The notes: a model not told the origin generated them from the sequence alone. Positions 36,494 to 45,999 are shown, counted from the first letter of the stretch. The stretch: 64,000 bases of DNA from CANKHA01 sp963750965 (GCA_963750965.1 CAVVSK010000009.1:124001-188000), one strand, 5' to 3'. Numbers and translations are program-made.

Positions 36494-37900
36494 TCAGCCC
36501 GTTTTTCGGTCGGTTTTGCGCGCCGGGACGCCTTCTGCGGCAATATCGGCAACAAGGCCGGCAAGGGTCGCGACCTGGGTCGTTTGCAGACCGCCATCGG
36601 CGAGCGTCTCCGCCCGGGCGGCCTCCGGCATGACGGCCCGCTTGAAGCCGAGCTTGACCGCCTCCTTCAGTCGGGCCGCGGTCTGGGTTACGGGCCGAAT
36701 CGCCCCGGAAAGGGATACTTCGCCGAAATATACCGCGTCCGCCGAGAGGGGCGCATTGACCAGCGAAGAGACCAGCGCCGCCGCGGCAGCCATATCGGCC
36801 GCAGGCTCATTGATTCGCAGCCCGCCCGCCACATTGAGATAGACGTCGTGGGCCGACAGCCGCACTCCGCAATGCGCCTCCAGCACCGCCAGCACCATAG
36901 AGAGCCGGCTCTGATCCCAGCCAACCACTGCCCGGCGCGGGGTTCCCAGGGTTGTCGGAGCCACCAGTGCCTGGATTTCCACCAGCAGGGGCCGTGTGCC
37001 CTCGATACCGGCAAAGACCGCCGTGCCCGGGCTGCCCAGATCCCGCTCGGACAAGAACAGCTCGGACGGGTTGGCGACTTCATGCAACCCGCCGCCGGTC
37101 ATTTCGAAGACGCCGATCTCGTCCGTCGGCCCGAAACGATTCTTCGCCGCACGCAGGATGCGGAACTGGTGCGAGCCTTCGCCTTCGAAGGAGAGCACGG
37201 CGTCCACCATATGCTCGACGACGCGCGGGCCGGCAATTGTGCCTTCCTTGGTCACATGGCCCACCAAAATTACCGCGGCGCCCGAACGCTTGGCGAAACG
37301 GATCAGCAGCTGGGCAGCGCCCCGCACCTGGGTGACGGTGCCGGGGGCGGAATCCACTGCGTCGGTCCACATTGTCTGGATCGAATCCACCACGACAAGG
37401 CGAGGGGTCTTGCCTTCCGACAAGGTGGCGATGATGTCCTCGACCGAGGTTTCCGCGGCGAGTTCCACGGAGGCATCGCTGAGCCCCAGCCTTTCCGCCC
37501 GCAACCGCACCTGCGCCACCGCTTCCTCGCCCGAGATGTAAATCGCGCGCTGCCCCGTCCGCGCCAGGGCGGCGGCCACCTGGATCAGCAGCGTTGATTT
37601 GCCGATGCCGGGGTCGCCCGCCATCAGCAGTACTGAGCCGCGCACAAAACCACCTCCGGTGACACGATCGAATTCAGCGATGCCGGAAGGAAGCCGCGGC
37701 GCCTCATGGGCTTCGCCGGCGAGCGGTTCGAGCGCGAATAGGCGGCCTTTGCGCGGAGCGCGGCCGGGCATCGTTCCCGCTGCCCCGGGGCCTTCCTCCA
37801 CCAGCGTGTTCCACTCTCCGCAGGCTTCGCATTTGCCTTGCCAGCGCGAAGAAGTCGCTCCGCAATTCTGGCAGACAAATGTGGGGGTGCGCCGAGCCAT
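36494..37900 (-). CDS. radA: DNA repair protein RadA
   Basis: A 468-residue RecA-like ATPase that helps branch migration in recombination. The N-terminal zinc finger is C-x2-C-x9-C-x2-C (CQNCGATSSRWQGKCEACGEW shape). Walker A is GDPGIGKST, the RadA-specific KNRFG motif is present, and the C-terminus is a Lon-like domain (GGLRINEPAADMA). ATG 37900 is chosen because the zinc finger starts right after it; an upstream extension is non-conserved in character. It lies 52 nt after alr. Confidence 0.96.
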   Translation of the reverse strand: MARRTPTFVCQNCGATSSRWQGKCEACGEWNTLVEEGPGAAGTMPGRAPRKGRLFALEPLAGEAHEAPRLPSGIAEFDRVTGGGFVRGSVLLMAGDPGIGKSTLLIQVAAALARTGQRAIYISGEEAVAQVRLRAERLGLSDASVELAAETSVEDIIATLSEGKTPRLVVVDSIQTMWTDAVDSAPGTVTQVRGAAQLLIRFAKRSGAAVILVGHVTKEGTIAGPRVVEHMVDAVLSFEGEGSHQFRILRAAKNRFGPTDEIGVFEMTGGGLHEVANPSELFLSERDLGSPGTAVFAGIEGTRPLLVEIQALVAPTTLGTPRRAVVGWDQSRLSMVLAVLEAHCGVRLSAHDVYLNVAGGLRINEPAADMAAAAALVSSLVNAPLSADAVYFGEVSLSGAIRPVTQTAARLKEAVKLGFKRAVMPEAARAETLADGGLQTTQVATLAGLVADIAAEGVPARKTDRKTG

Positions 37901-37952
37901 GGTTGAGTCGGAGGCTAGTGTAATAAGGTGGTCAACAGCAACCGCGTCGACC

Positions 37953-39116
37953 TTACGCGCCGCGGTAGACGCGGTGATAGCGGCGGCCGAGCCGCGTGAG
38001 CACTTCATAGCCGATGGTGCCGCTGAAACGCGCCACGTCATCGACGTCAATATCGCCGCCGATCAGGGTGGCATATTCGCCGCGCCGGGCCTCGCCTTCC
38101 GCCAGATCGGTCACATCGATCGCCATCAGGTCCATTGAGATGCGGCCGGCGATCGGGCAGCGCTTTCCGGCGACGATCGCTTCGCCGCCTGCGGTATCGT
38201 CCGCGCTGCTCGCGGCGCGCGGATATCCATCCGCATAGCCGACGGCGACGATGGCGATGCGCGCGGCGCGCTTGGCGGTCCAGACGCCGCCATAGCCGAC
38301 GGTCTCGCCCTTCGCCACCGGCCGCACCTGGATGATGCGCGCCTGCAAGCCGACGACGGGAAGCATCGGATTGGGCTTGCCTGGTGTCGGATTGACGCCA
38401 TAGAGCGCGACCCCTGGCCGCACCAGGTCGCAATGCGCTCCATCGCCCAGAAAGATGCCGGAAGAATTGGCAAGCGAAGCCGGCACGCCGCGGAATTGCA
38501 CGCGAATTTCACGGAATAGCCCGATCTGTTTTTGGTTGAGCGGGTGCTCGGGCGTTTCCGCACAGGCGAGGTGACTCATCAGCAGCGTGAATCCGTGATT
38601 TTCCCTTTGCAGGCGCGGGGTGAGCGCGAGCACCTCGTCGACGTTCATGCCGAGACGGTTTATGCCGGTATCAACATGGATGGCAGCGCTGCCGTGCCAC
38701 TTCGAGCCGGCGATAAAACGGTCCCATTCGGCGAGTTCTACCAGGCTGCTGATCACCGGCCGCGCGTTGACCTCGGCAAAGGCCGGGCCGCTGCCCGGCA
38801 GCGCTCCATCCAGCACATAGATCGCGGCGTCCTGCACTTGCGGACGCAGCCGGCGCGCCTCGGAGAGGTCGGCGACGAAAAACGTCTTGCAGCCGGCTCT
38901 GACAAGCGCGGTGCCGACCTGTTCGATGCCGCAGCCGTAGCCGTCGGCCTTCACTACGGCCGCACATTCCACCGGCAGCGCCTGCTGCGCGAGCCGCCGC
39001 CAATTTTCCTGCAATGCCGCAAGATCAATCGTGAGCAGCCCGCCCGCTTCGGTCTCGGAAGGACCAGCAGCAAGCGGTTCGGGCGAAGGGGAGGCAGGGG
39101 CGATGCGCGAAGGCAT
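37953..39116 (-). CDS. alr: alanine racemase
   Basis: About 387 residues from ATG 39116. This PLP enzyme makes D-alanine for peptidoglycan. The PLP lysine is in VVKADGYGCG and the AVGYADGYPR block is typical of the C-terminal domain; INRLGM and SHLACAETP are also family hallmarks. A further 18-residue extension to 39170 is possible but less likely. Located between dnaB and radA as in other Rhizobiales. Confidence 0.94.
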   Translation of the reverse strand: MPSRIAPASPSPEPLAAGPSETEAGGLLTIDLAALQENWRRLAQQALPVECAAVVKADGYGCGIEQVGTALVRAGCKTFFVADLSEARRLRPQVQDAAIYVLDGALPGSGPAFAEVNARPVISSLVELAEWDRFIAGSKWHGSAAIHVDTGINRLGMNVDEVLALTPRLQRENHGFTLLMSHLACAETPEHPLNQKQIGLFREIRVQFRGVPASLANSSGIFLGDGAHCDLVRPGVALYGVNPTPGKPNPMLPVVGLQARIIQVRPVAKGETVGYGGVWTAKRAARIAIVAVGYADGYPRAASSADDTAGGEAIVAGKRCPIAGRISMDLMAIDVTDLAEGEARRGEYATLIGGDIDVDDVARFSGTIGYEVLTRLGRRYHRVYRGA

Positions 39117-39225
39117 TGGTGGATCACGATTGCGGGGCAGCGCATCATGGTGGGGATGCGGCCGCGCCACAAGCCTCCGGCATGGCCGAAGGACCGATCC
39201 GGGACAGGCCTTCCCGGATCACGGG

Positions 39226-40725
39226 CTAGAAGCGATCCGGCAGCCGCTCGGTTTTGACGAGGTTCGAGAAGCGGGTGACTTCCGCATCGAATTGCAATTC
39301 CACCGTGCCGGTCGGGCCGTGGCGCTGTTTACCAATGATAGCCTCAGCCTTGCCGTGCACCTTCTCGCCCTCCGCCAGCCATTCGGCGAATTTGTCGGCC
39401 TGCGATTCCGAGGGCTTGCGCATTTGATGGTAGTATTCTTCGCGGAAGACGAAGATCACCACGTCGGCGTCCTGTTCGATCGAACCGGATTCGCGCAGGT
39501 CCGAAAGTTGCGGGCGCTTGTCGTCGCGGCTTTCGACCTGCCGCGAGAGCTGCGACAGGGCGAGCACGGGCACATTCAGCTCCTTGGCCAGCGCCTTCAG
39601 CTTGGTGGTAATTTCGGTGACTTCCTGCACCCGGTTTTCGGAAGAACGCCGCGTCGAGCCTTGCAGAAGCTGAATATAATCGATGACGAGAAGATCGAGT
39701 CCGCGCTGGCGCTTCAGCCGCCGCGCGCGGGCCGCCAGTTGCGCGATCGAGAGCCCGCCGGTCTCATCCACATAGAAGGGCAGGTTCTGCAATTCGATTG
39801 AGATGTCCTTGATCTTCTCGAAATCAGCCTCGGTGATGCCGCCGCGGCGGATCTTGTTAGAAGGGATTCCCGTTTGTTCGGCGATGATACGGGTGGCGAG
39901 CTGCTCGGCTGACATTTCCAAAGAGAAGAAGCCGACAATGCCACCATTGATGCTGACCATATGCCCGTCGGCCTTTACTTCGCCCTGCCAGGCCTTGGCC
40001 ACGTTATACGCGATGTTGGTGGCGAGGGCGGTTTTGCCCATGCCCGGGCGGCCGGCGAGGATGATGAGGTCCGACTGCTGCAGCCCGCCCATCATGCGGT
40101 CGAAATCTTCCAGGCCGGTCGCCAGTCCCGACAGTTTGCCATCGCGCTGGAAGGCATGCGCCGCCATATCCACGGCGGTGGTGAGCGCCTGGGCGAAACG
40201 CTGGAAGCCACCGTCATAGCGTCCAGTTTCCGCCAGCTCGAACAGCCGGCGCTCGGCGTCCTCGATCTGGTTACGCGGAGCGAGATCCACCGGGGCGTCG
40301 AAGGCGACATTGACCATGTCCTCGCCAATCAGGATCAGCAGGCGGCGGATCGAGAGGTCGTAGATCGTGCGGCCATAGTCTTCGGCGTTGATGACGGTGG
40401 TGGCCTCGGCGGCCAGCCGCGCGAGATATTGGCTGACATTCATGCCGGCGATGTCGATGTCGCCGGGCAGGAAGGTTTTCAGCGTCACCGGGGTGGCGAG
40501 CTTGTTGGCGCGGATCAGGCTGCGCGCGAGTTCGAAAATTTTCTGGTGGATCGGCTCGAAGAAATGCTGCGGTTCGAGGAAGTCGCCGACCCTGTAAAGC
40601 GCTTCGTTGTTGACCAGAATGGCGCCCAGCAGCGCCTGCTCCGCTTCGATATTATGCGGCGCGGTCCGATAAATCGGAGCGGCAGGTTCCGGAAGCTTCC
40701 GGACGGTCGAATCAACGGGTGCCAT
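39226..40725 (-). CDS. dnaB: replicative DNA helicase DnaB
   Basis: A 499-residue hexameric helicase. The N-terminal DnaB domain starts PHNIEAEQALLGAILVNN. The RecA-like motor has Walker A AGRPGMGKTAL, Walker B LDLLVIDYIQLL and the SQLSRQVE-x3-DKRPQLSDLRESG block. A short linker insert (GEVKADGHMVSINGG) in the ATPase domain is seen in alphaproteobacterial DnaB proteins. No intein is present. Confidence 0.97.
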   Translation of the reverse strand: MAPVDSTVRKLPEPAAPIYRTAPHNIEAEQALLGAILVNNEALYRVGDFLEPQHFFEPIHQKIFELARSLIRANKLATPVTLKTFLPGDIDIAGMNVSQYLARLAAEATTVINAEDYGRTIYDLSIRRLLILIGEDMVNVAFDAPVDLAPRNQIEDAERRLFELAETGRYDGGFQRFAQALTTAVDMAAHAFQRDGKLSGLATGLEDFDRMMGGLQQSDLIILAGRPGMGKTALATNIAYNVAKAWQGEVKADGHMVSINGGIVGFFSLEMSAEQLATRIIAEQTGIPSNKIRRGGITEADFEKIKDISIELQNLPFYVDETGGLSIAQLAARARRLKRQRGLDLLVIDYIQLLQGSTRRSSENRVQEVTEITTKLKALAKELNVPVLALSQLSRQVESRDDKRPQLSDLRESGSIEQDADVVIFVFREEYYHQMRKPSESQADKFAEWLAEGEKVHGKAEAIIGKQRHGPTGTVELQFDAEVTRFSNLVKTERLPDRF

Positions 40726-40853
40726 GGGACCAATGCTAGCCTAGCGGAATGTGGACGTAGCATGGCGCGTGACGCGAAGGCGCAGTCACTTCGGACTTAT
40801 CCCGCAATTCACACTGTTAAATGACAGTCGCCTCAGGGCCTGTTTGTGCTTGA

Positions 40854-42105
40854 CTACTCGCCGGCCAGCCGCAGCGGCGTGCGTTGCCCGCCTTCGGCGG
40901 CACGCAGGCGCCGCTCTTCATGCAGGATATAGTCGCGCGTCATCGGCACGACGCCCTGCCGCTTGGTGATCTGGATCTGGAACACCATGGCGGCGTGGTC
41001 GCGGAAATTCACTTCCGCCGCGGCAAGATAAAATTCCCACATACGCACGAAGCGGGGGTCGTAAAGCCGCTCAACTTCGTTCTTGTGAGCGAGGAAGCGC
41101 TCCCGCCACGCCTTCAGCGTCTCGGCGTAATGCAGGCGGAGGATTTCAATATCGGCTACCAGCAGTCCGGCACGCTCGATATAGGGCAGCACCTCCGAGA
41201 GGGCCGGGATATAGCCGCCAGGAAAAATATATTTCGCCACCCAGGGATTGGTGATGCCGGGCCCTTCCGAACGCCCGATGGAATGCAGCAGGAAAACGCC
41301 GTCGTCGCTCAGCAGATCCGCGCATTTGCGGAAAAAGGTGTCGTAGAAGGTCAGACCGACATGCTCGAACATGCCGACCGAGACGATGCGGTCGAATGGC
41401 CCCTTCACGTCGCGATAATCTTCCAGCTGGAAATCAACCTGGCCGGAAAGCTGCTTTTCTGCCGCGCGCTGCTGCGCCAGCGCATGCTGCTCTCTGGAAA
41501 GCGTGACGCCCTTGACCCGCGCGCCGCAGAATTCGGCCAGATAAAGCGCGAGGCCGCCCCAACCGCAGCCGATATCTAGAACGCACTGATCCCGTTGCAT
41601 CAACAGCTTGGCGGCGAGATGCCGCTTCTTTGCAAGCTGGGCGTCGTCGAGCGATTGGCCCAGCGATTCAAAATAGCCGCAGCTATATTGCCGGTCGGCG
41701 TCGAGGAACAGCGAATAGAGGCGCTCGTCCAGATCATAGTGATGCGCGACATTGCGCTGCGCCTTGGGCTTCGGATTGCGCTGCTGCCAGCGGCGCTTGA
41801 GATAGCGCAAGCAGATAAAGGGGACGGCCCCAGCGTTTCGCCTCGGCGTCGTTCCGGCAGAGGACATGGAGCACGTCGGCGATGGTGCCTTCTTCGACGA
41901 CCAGCGTGCCGTCCATATAGGCTTCGCCGAATTTCAGTTCGGGATCGAACAGCACCTCACGCAATGTCGAGCGGCTGGTGAAGCGTATGGCGACCGGCTT
42001 GCCGGTGCCGTCGCCGAAGGTGAAAACCTCACCGTCCGGAATCGTCACCCGGAAATTGCCGCGACGAATATATCGTCCCGCAACATCCTGAAGCAACCAA
42101 TGCAT
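40854..42105 (-). CDS. cfa: cyclopropane-fatty-acyl-phospholipid synthase (frameshifted)
   Basis: Frame-restored length is about 416 residues. ATG 42105 is preceded by GGAGG. The first frame gives the lipid-binding N domain (RFTSRSTLREVLFDPELKFG, EAYMDG). The second gives the methyltransferase with VLDIGCGWGGLALYLAE, GVTLSREQ, EDYRDV, FEHVG, FIFPGGYIP-like KYIFPGGYIP and the C-terminal catalytic segment. The break lies between 41820 and 41850 and one surplus base explains it. The enzyme transfers methylene from SAM to unsaturated phospholipid acyl chains. Confidence 0.88.
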
Positions 42106-42352
42106 TTGGCCGCCTCCACTCCCGTTACGCCCCCTCGGAGCGAAGCACCCCACTTACATCGCGGGGCGAGCAAACAGTCTCCCAAATAAAATACTAAATT
42201 ACGGGCTAGGAAAAAACATATCAAAAAAAAGAGATTTTGATCACGCAGCTGATGTCTATCAGGAAGAAGCGGCTCGCCCTGCCGTAATTTGGGCTAATGG
42301 TAGGTGCGGTATGCGACTCGGTGGATGCGATCGGTAGGAGGAAGCGATTTGT
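42106..42352. promoter_or_regulatory. AT-rich divergent promoter region between cfa and c-type cytochrome
   Basis: A 247-nt region separating the leftward cfa and rightward cytochrome genes. The segment 42180-42245 is markedly AT-rich with A-tracts, unlike the surrounding DNA, and probably holds the promoters. I cannot assign exact -35/-10 elements. An AGGAGG site (42336-42341) serves the cytochrome gene. Confidence 0.4.
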
Positions 42353-42829
42353 TTGGAAGAAGAGCTTGTGCTGGTGTTGGTTGTGGCGGGCGCAGGGTTG
42401 AGCGCGCAGTCCGCGCTGACCCAGGAAGACCTCAACCGCGGAAAAACGCCAGCACAGCTTTTTGCGTCCGACTGCGCGGACTGTCACCGCAACCCTCGCA
42501 CCTTGGCCAAGCGCGAGAATGCCGGTGCGCTCGCCGACTTTTTACGCGTGCATTACACCGCGAGCCGGGAAAGTGCCGCCGCGATCGCGGCCTATCTGGT
42601 TTCGCTCGGTCCTGATCCGCGGACCGGATCGGGGCGGCCGACAACGCAGCGCTCCAGACCGGCGGCATCCCAAGACCAGAGCAAGTCCAACCAGACCCGA
42701 CCGGCGACCCTGCCTGCCGAGCCCGACCCGCCGGTGCCGCCTGAGACGGTGCCACCAGCGCCGGCTGCCGCGCCTGCCCCCGAGCCTGCCAACGAGCCAA
42801 CCCCTGCAGCGCCTGCCGACCCGCAATAG
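42353..42829 (+). CDS. small secreted c-type cytochrome-like protein
   Basis: A 158-residue protein with one heme-binding motif CADCH (in FASDCADCHRNPRTL) and a C-terminal 65-residue low-complexity tail of Pro, Ala and Glu. The start is unclear: TTG 42353 gives an odd acidic start MEEELVLVLVV. Reading TTG 42349 with one base removed near 42360 would give a normal basic n-region MFGRR before the hydrophobic core. This could be an eleventh frame error. It is predicted to be periplasmic or membrane-anchored; redox partner unknown. Confidence 0.65.
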   Translation: MEEELVLVLVVAGAGLSAQSALTQEDLNRGKTPAQLFASDCADCHRNPRTLAKRENAGALADFLRVHYTASRESAAAIAAYLVSLGPDPRTGSGRPTTQRSRPAASQDQSKSNQTRPATLPAEPDPPVPPETVPPAPAAAPAPEPANEPTPAAPADPQ

Positions 42830-42855
42830 CTGCGGGCAGGCGGGGCGCAGCCGGC

Positions 42856-43473
42856 TTATTTCTTTTCCTCTTCCTTGCCGGCTTCCTCTTCCGTTGCCTC
42901 ACGGGCCTGACGGGCTTCGACCGCTTCAGGCTCGAAGAAAGCCTCTTCCGCGACGACGGGCATTTCTTCCTCGCCCGCTTCACGGCGCTGCGTCACATCT
43001 TCGCCGCGCTGTAGCCGCTCGGCTTCGTCCTGGCTGCGTGCCACGGTGACGGTGACAGTGACCTCGACTTCCGGATGTAGCGCGACCGGGATCTTGTACA
43101 TTCCGAGCGTCTTGATCGGCGCATTCAGCACAATCTGCGAGCGATTGACGGTGATGGCATCGTCGCTCAGCAGCGTGGCGATGTCGCGGGCGGAAACCGA
43201 GCCGTAGAGGTGGCCGGCTTCACCAGCCTGGCGCAGGACGACGACGCTCTTGCCGGCGACCTTTTTCGAGGCAGTCTCCGCTTCGCCTCGAAGCTGCGTG
43301 TTGCGAGCCTCAAGCTCGACCTTCATGCCTTCGAAACGGTCACGGTTTTCTTTGGTGGCACGCAGCGCCTTGCCGTTCGGCAGCAGATAGTTGCGCGCAA
43401 AACCGTTCTTCACGCGCACGACCTCTCCCATTTGGCCGAGCTTGGCGACGCGTTCAAGCAGAATTACTTCCAT
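42856..43473 (-). CDS. rplI: 50S ribosomal protein L9
   Basis: A 205-residue protein; ATG 43473 opens MEVILLERVAKLGQMGEVV, the standard L9 start. The long central helix and the C-terminal rRNA-binding domain follow. The last 45 residues form an acidic Glu/Ala-rich tail that exceeds the approximately 150-residue canonical protein; such tails occur in Rhizobiales. A longer frame to 43713 reads through the preceding gene's end and is rejected. It follows DUF2232 in the rpsF-rpsR-DUF2232-rplI operon. Confidence 0.97.
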   Translation of the reverse strand: MEVILLERVAKLGQMGEVVRVKNGFARNYLLPNGKALRATKENRDRFEGMKVELEARNTQLRGEAETASKKVAGKSVVVLRQAGEAGHLYGSVSARDIATLLSDDAITVNRSQIVLNAPIKTLGMYKIPVALHPEVEVTVTVTVARSQDEAERLQRGEDVTQRREAGEEEMPVVAEEAFFEPEAVEARQAREATEEEAGKEEEKK

Positions 43474-43513
43474 GGTTTTTCTCCGTCTTCGTTCGATGTG
43501 TTGGTCGGAATAT

Positions 43514-44458
43514 TCATGACAGCGTGGGTGGACCGCGGGTGCGGGTCGTCCGCCCGCGCAGGTCGAGCGCGGTGTCGACGAGGCCGAGCAGCGCGAGAAT
43601 GATCGCCGGCCACCCGAAGATGACAACCGCGGTGTAAACGCCGCCCAGAACGAGTGGGCGCCCGCTGGTGCCGCGTGTGACCACATGCAGTACGGCGAAG
43701 CCGAGAACGGCAAAAGCCATAATTAATGCGGCGGCGAAAACATCGGAAACAATGCCCAGCAGGCCGGGCAAAAAGACTCCAGCCAGGGCAACGGCAAGCA
43801 GCATGGGTGCAAACCGGGGGAAACTGATCGCCGGCAATTCCGGCCATGGCCTGCGCAGTTGTCCTGATAGCTTCACAATGCGCGCGGCAAGCCAGGTATT
43901 GATCAGCAATACGACCGTGGTGAGCGACGCCACCATCGGCGGCGCCAGTTTCGTCAGCATGTCGGTATCGATGAGCTTTTCATTGAGTTCGCCGCCGGCG
44001 CGGCCGCGCAGCCCGAGCGCAACTTCGATGGCGGATCGCAGATTGCTATGGAAGCTCTCCGCGTCGGTGCCGAAATATGGGATCGCGATCACGATGGCGG
44101 CGGCTCCGACAACCGCGGTCCAAAGCACGATTTTCCCGACGGGGTACCATTCAAGCGTGCCGGTGCCGTCGGCGGGGCGCGCAAGCAGTACGAGATAACC
44201 AAGCCACCAGGCCGGCAGGCCGACGCCCACGACGAAGGCGAGCGCGAAATGACCATCGAGCACGAGGGCAAGGCAGGCCGCGGCGAATAGGGCTGCGATC
44301 AGCCCCGCCAGGTAATTCCATCCGATACTTGCGATCAGAACCGGCAAAGGCGAGAGGTAGAAAAGCACAAGCGCAAACAGCGAGCCGGACGCCAGCGATG
44401 CGAACAGTAACGCCGTCGCGGCACCCGCGCCAATACCAATGAGAACGATCTGGGTCAT
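43514..44458 (-). CDS. DUF2232 family membrane protein
   Basis: A 314-residue integral membrane protein with about eight helices, located between rpsR and rplI, the place where alphaproteobacteria carry a DUF2232 protein. Hallmarks include LVLFYLSPLPVLIASIGWN near the N-terminus and the WPELPAISFPRFAPM loop. Function is unknown. It is 40 nt upstream of rplI and 151 nt downstream of rpsR. Confidence 0.85.
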   Translation of the reverse strand: MTQIVLIGIGAGAATALLFASLASGSLFALVLFYLSPLPVLIASIGWNYLAGLIAALFAAACLALVLDGHFALAFVVGVGLPAWWLGYLVLLARPADGTGTLEWYPVGKIVLWTAVVGAAAIVIAIPYFGTDAESFHSNLRSAIEVALGLRGRAGGELNEKLIDTDMLTKLAPPMVASLTTVVLLINTWLAARIVKLSGQLRRPWPELPAISFPRFAPMLLAVALAGVFLPGLLGIVSDVFAAALIMAFAVLGFAVLHVVTRGTSGRPLVLGGVYTAVVIFGWPAIILALLGLVDTALDLRGRTTRTRGPPTLS

Positions 44459-44609
44459 TCCAGCTGTCCCGCTCCGTCAGGGGCGGTTAGAGGCGGATCG
44501 ATGTCCGCCCCAACCATCGGCCGCCGGACCATTCCGCCGGCCTGGATTTCTTCAGCGCTTGCGCCCGATATTTTACGCAGCCTGGCTTACGCCGGACTTG
44601 CGGTCAACG

Positions 44610-44879
44610 TCAGCGGATCACGTATGGCAAGAGGCCCAGGAAGCGGGCGCGTTTGATCGCCTTGGCCAGTTCGCGCTGCTTCTTGGCAGAGACCGCGGTG
44701 ATGCGGCTCGGCACGATCTTGCCGCGTTCCGAAACATAGCGCTGCAACAGACGCGCATCCTTGTAATCGATCTTGGGTGCGCCCGTGCCGGAGAAGGGGC
44801 AGGTCTTGCGCCGGCGAAAGAACGGCCGACGCGCGCCGCCGCCACCGCCACCAGCACCGCCTTGAGGAGAGAATGCCAT
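44610..44879 (-). CDS. rpsR: 30S ribosomal protein S18
   Basis: An 89-residue protein with the S18 core: IDYKDARLLQRYVSERGKIV, then PSRITAVSAKKQRELAKAIK and RARFLGLLPY. The N-terminus has a Gly/Arg stretch (GGAGGGGGGARRPFF). It begins 6 nt after rpsF. S18 pairs with S6 on the 30S platform. Confidence 0.97.
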   Translation of the reverse strand: MAFSPQGGAGGGGGGARRPFFRRRKTCPFSGTGAPKIDYKDARLLQRYVSERGKIVPSRITAVSAKKQRELAKAIKRARFLGLLPYVIR

Positions 44880-44885
44880 GGGTTA

Positions 44886-45341
44886 TTACTCCTCCGCTGC
44901 CGGGCTATCGTCGCCGTCGCGCGGGCGTCGCTCACGGTCGCGGAAACCGCCGCGATCACCACGATCGCCACGCGGGCCACCGCCTCCGGCGCGACCGTCA
45001 TCGCGCTCGCGGTCGCGGTCTACTTTGCGCATCATCGCGGATGGGCCTTCTTCAAGCTCATCGACGCGAATGGTGAGATAACGGATGATGTCTTCGCTCA
45101 AGCGCATCTGCCGCTCCATTTCGGCAAGTGCCGGAGCTGGAGCGTCGATATTGAGCAAGGTCATATGAGCCTTGCGGTTCTTGCGGATGCGATAGGAGAG
45201 TGACTTCACGCCCCAGTATTCGGTCTTGGCGACCTTGCCACCCATCCCTTCGATGACGGCTTTGTACTGGTTGGTAAATTCATCCACCTGTTGCGGGCCA
45301 AGGTCCTGGCGCGCAAGGAATACGTGCTCGTAAAGCGGCAT
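44886..45341 (-). CDS. rpsF: 30S ribosomal protein S6
   Basis: A 151-residue protein starting at ATG 45341 (MPLYEHVFLARQDL). The ferredoxin-like S6 fold includes YWGVKSLSYRIRKNRKAHM and the EDIIRYLTIRVDELEEGPS block. A C-terminal 45-residue Arg/Asp/Gly-rich tail extends beyond the usual approximately 100 residues. It is first in the rpsF-rpsR-DUF2232-rplI operon; a leader hairpin lies upstream. Confidence 0.97.
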   Translation of the reverse strand: MPLYEHVFLARQDLGPQQVDEFTNQYKAVIEGMGGKVAKTEYWGVKSLSYRIRKNRKAHMTLLNIDAPAPALAEMERQMRLSEDIIRYLTIRVDELEEGPSAMMRKVDRDRERDDGRAGGGGPRGDRGDRGGFRDRERRPRDGDDSPAAEE

Positions 45342-45387
45342 GCAGTGCCTTTCCTGTTTCAATCCAACGCCCCGGCGCCTAGCCCTT

Positions 45388-45408
45388 CGAGCCTTTCGGA
45401 AAGGCTCG
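45388..45408 (-). promoter_or_regulatory. hairpin in the rpsF leader
   Basis: A perfect inverted repeat CGAGCCTTT/AAAGGCTCG lies about 47 nt upstream of the rpsF ATG on the same strand. In the RNA the loop would present CCG. In several bacteria the S6:S18 complex binds a hairpin in its own leader carrying an unpaired CCG; whether this is that element is speculative. Confidence 0.3.
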
Positions 45409-45548
45409 ATGCTCAGAAGGCGGAAACTCCGGGACGCCGGGCGAGTGGCCCATGCCGCAAGCGGCCGTCCGTTCGGTTCCCAACCGGGATCGTGCGAAGT
45501 GCGGGCTTATACGCGATTGCGCCGAAAAGGCAAGACTTTAGGGGCGGC

Positions 45549-45797
45549 TTAGGCTGCTTTTGACGACTCGTTTTCTCGCTTCGCCGCCTGCAGCATATCG
45601 GCGAGTTTCACCGCCAAATCAACGCCGTCGCGGATCTGGCGGGCGGAGGTTTTATCCCAGGCATTATTGGTCGAGCGCATCTTGTTGAGGGTCAACAGCA
45701 GCACTTCGAGATGGTTGGAGAGCAGCTTCTGCCGGAAGGCGGGATCCTGCCGAGCCCGCTCCAAATCCTCATCGGTGACCGCGGCGAAGTCGACCAT
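45549..45797 (-). CDS. conserved-type small hypothetical protein
   Basis: An 82-residue acidic, mostly helical protein (LERARQDPAFRQKLLSNHLE, then VLLLTLNKMRSTNNAWDKTS). I do not recognise a named domain. Base composition and codon use look native. It is separated from rpsF by about 200 nt and lies on the same strand, facing away from the cupin gene. No function assigned. Confidence 0.6.
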   Translation of the reverse strand: MVDFAAVTDEDLERARQDPAFRQKLLSNHLEVLLLTLNKMRSTNNAWDKTSARQIRDGVDLAVKLADMLQAAKRENESSKAA

Positions 45798-45999
45798 AGC
45801 GCTACCTGCTTGGGCGAGATGTTAGGCCTTGCACCTTGTCGTTTCGTTACGTTAGCGGCATAACATCTAGCGAATGTTTTTTATACGAATATTCAATTTG
45901 TTAGTGGCTGTTGCGTGCAATATGGTTAAAGCCTGACAGGGCTGTTAGCTATTTGTGCCGCTCAGGCAAAATGTCCGCATCACGCACTGGAGTGAAGCT
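45798..45999. promoter_or_regulatory. divergent promoter region between the small hypothetical and cupin genes
   Basis: A 202-nt region, AT-rich between 45860 and 45945 (including a GAATATTC palindrome near 45887), that must hold promoters for both divergent genes. No exact promoter elements are assigned. A GGAG site precedes the cupin ATG. Confidence 0.35.

Noticed and set aside
36494..38050. RadA with a 50-residue N-terminal extension
   Set aside because: The zinc finger begins directly after ATG 37900; the extension overlaps the end of alr.
42856..43713. L9 with an 80-residue N-terminal extension
   Set aside because: The extension reads through the end of DUF2232 in another frame; the standard L9 start is at 43473.
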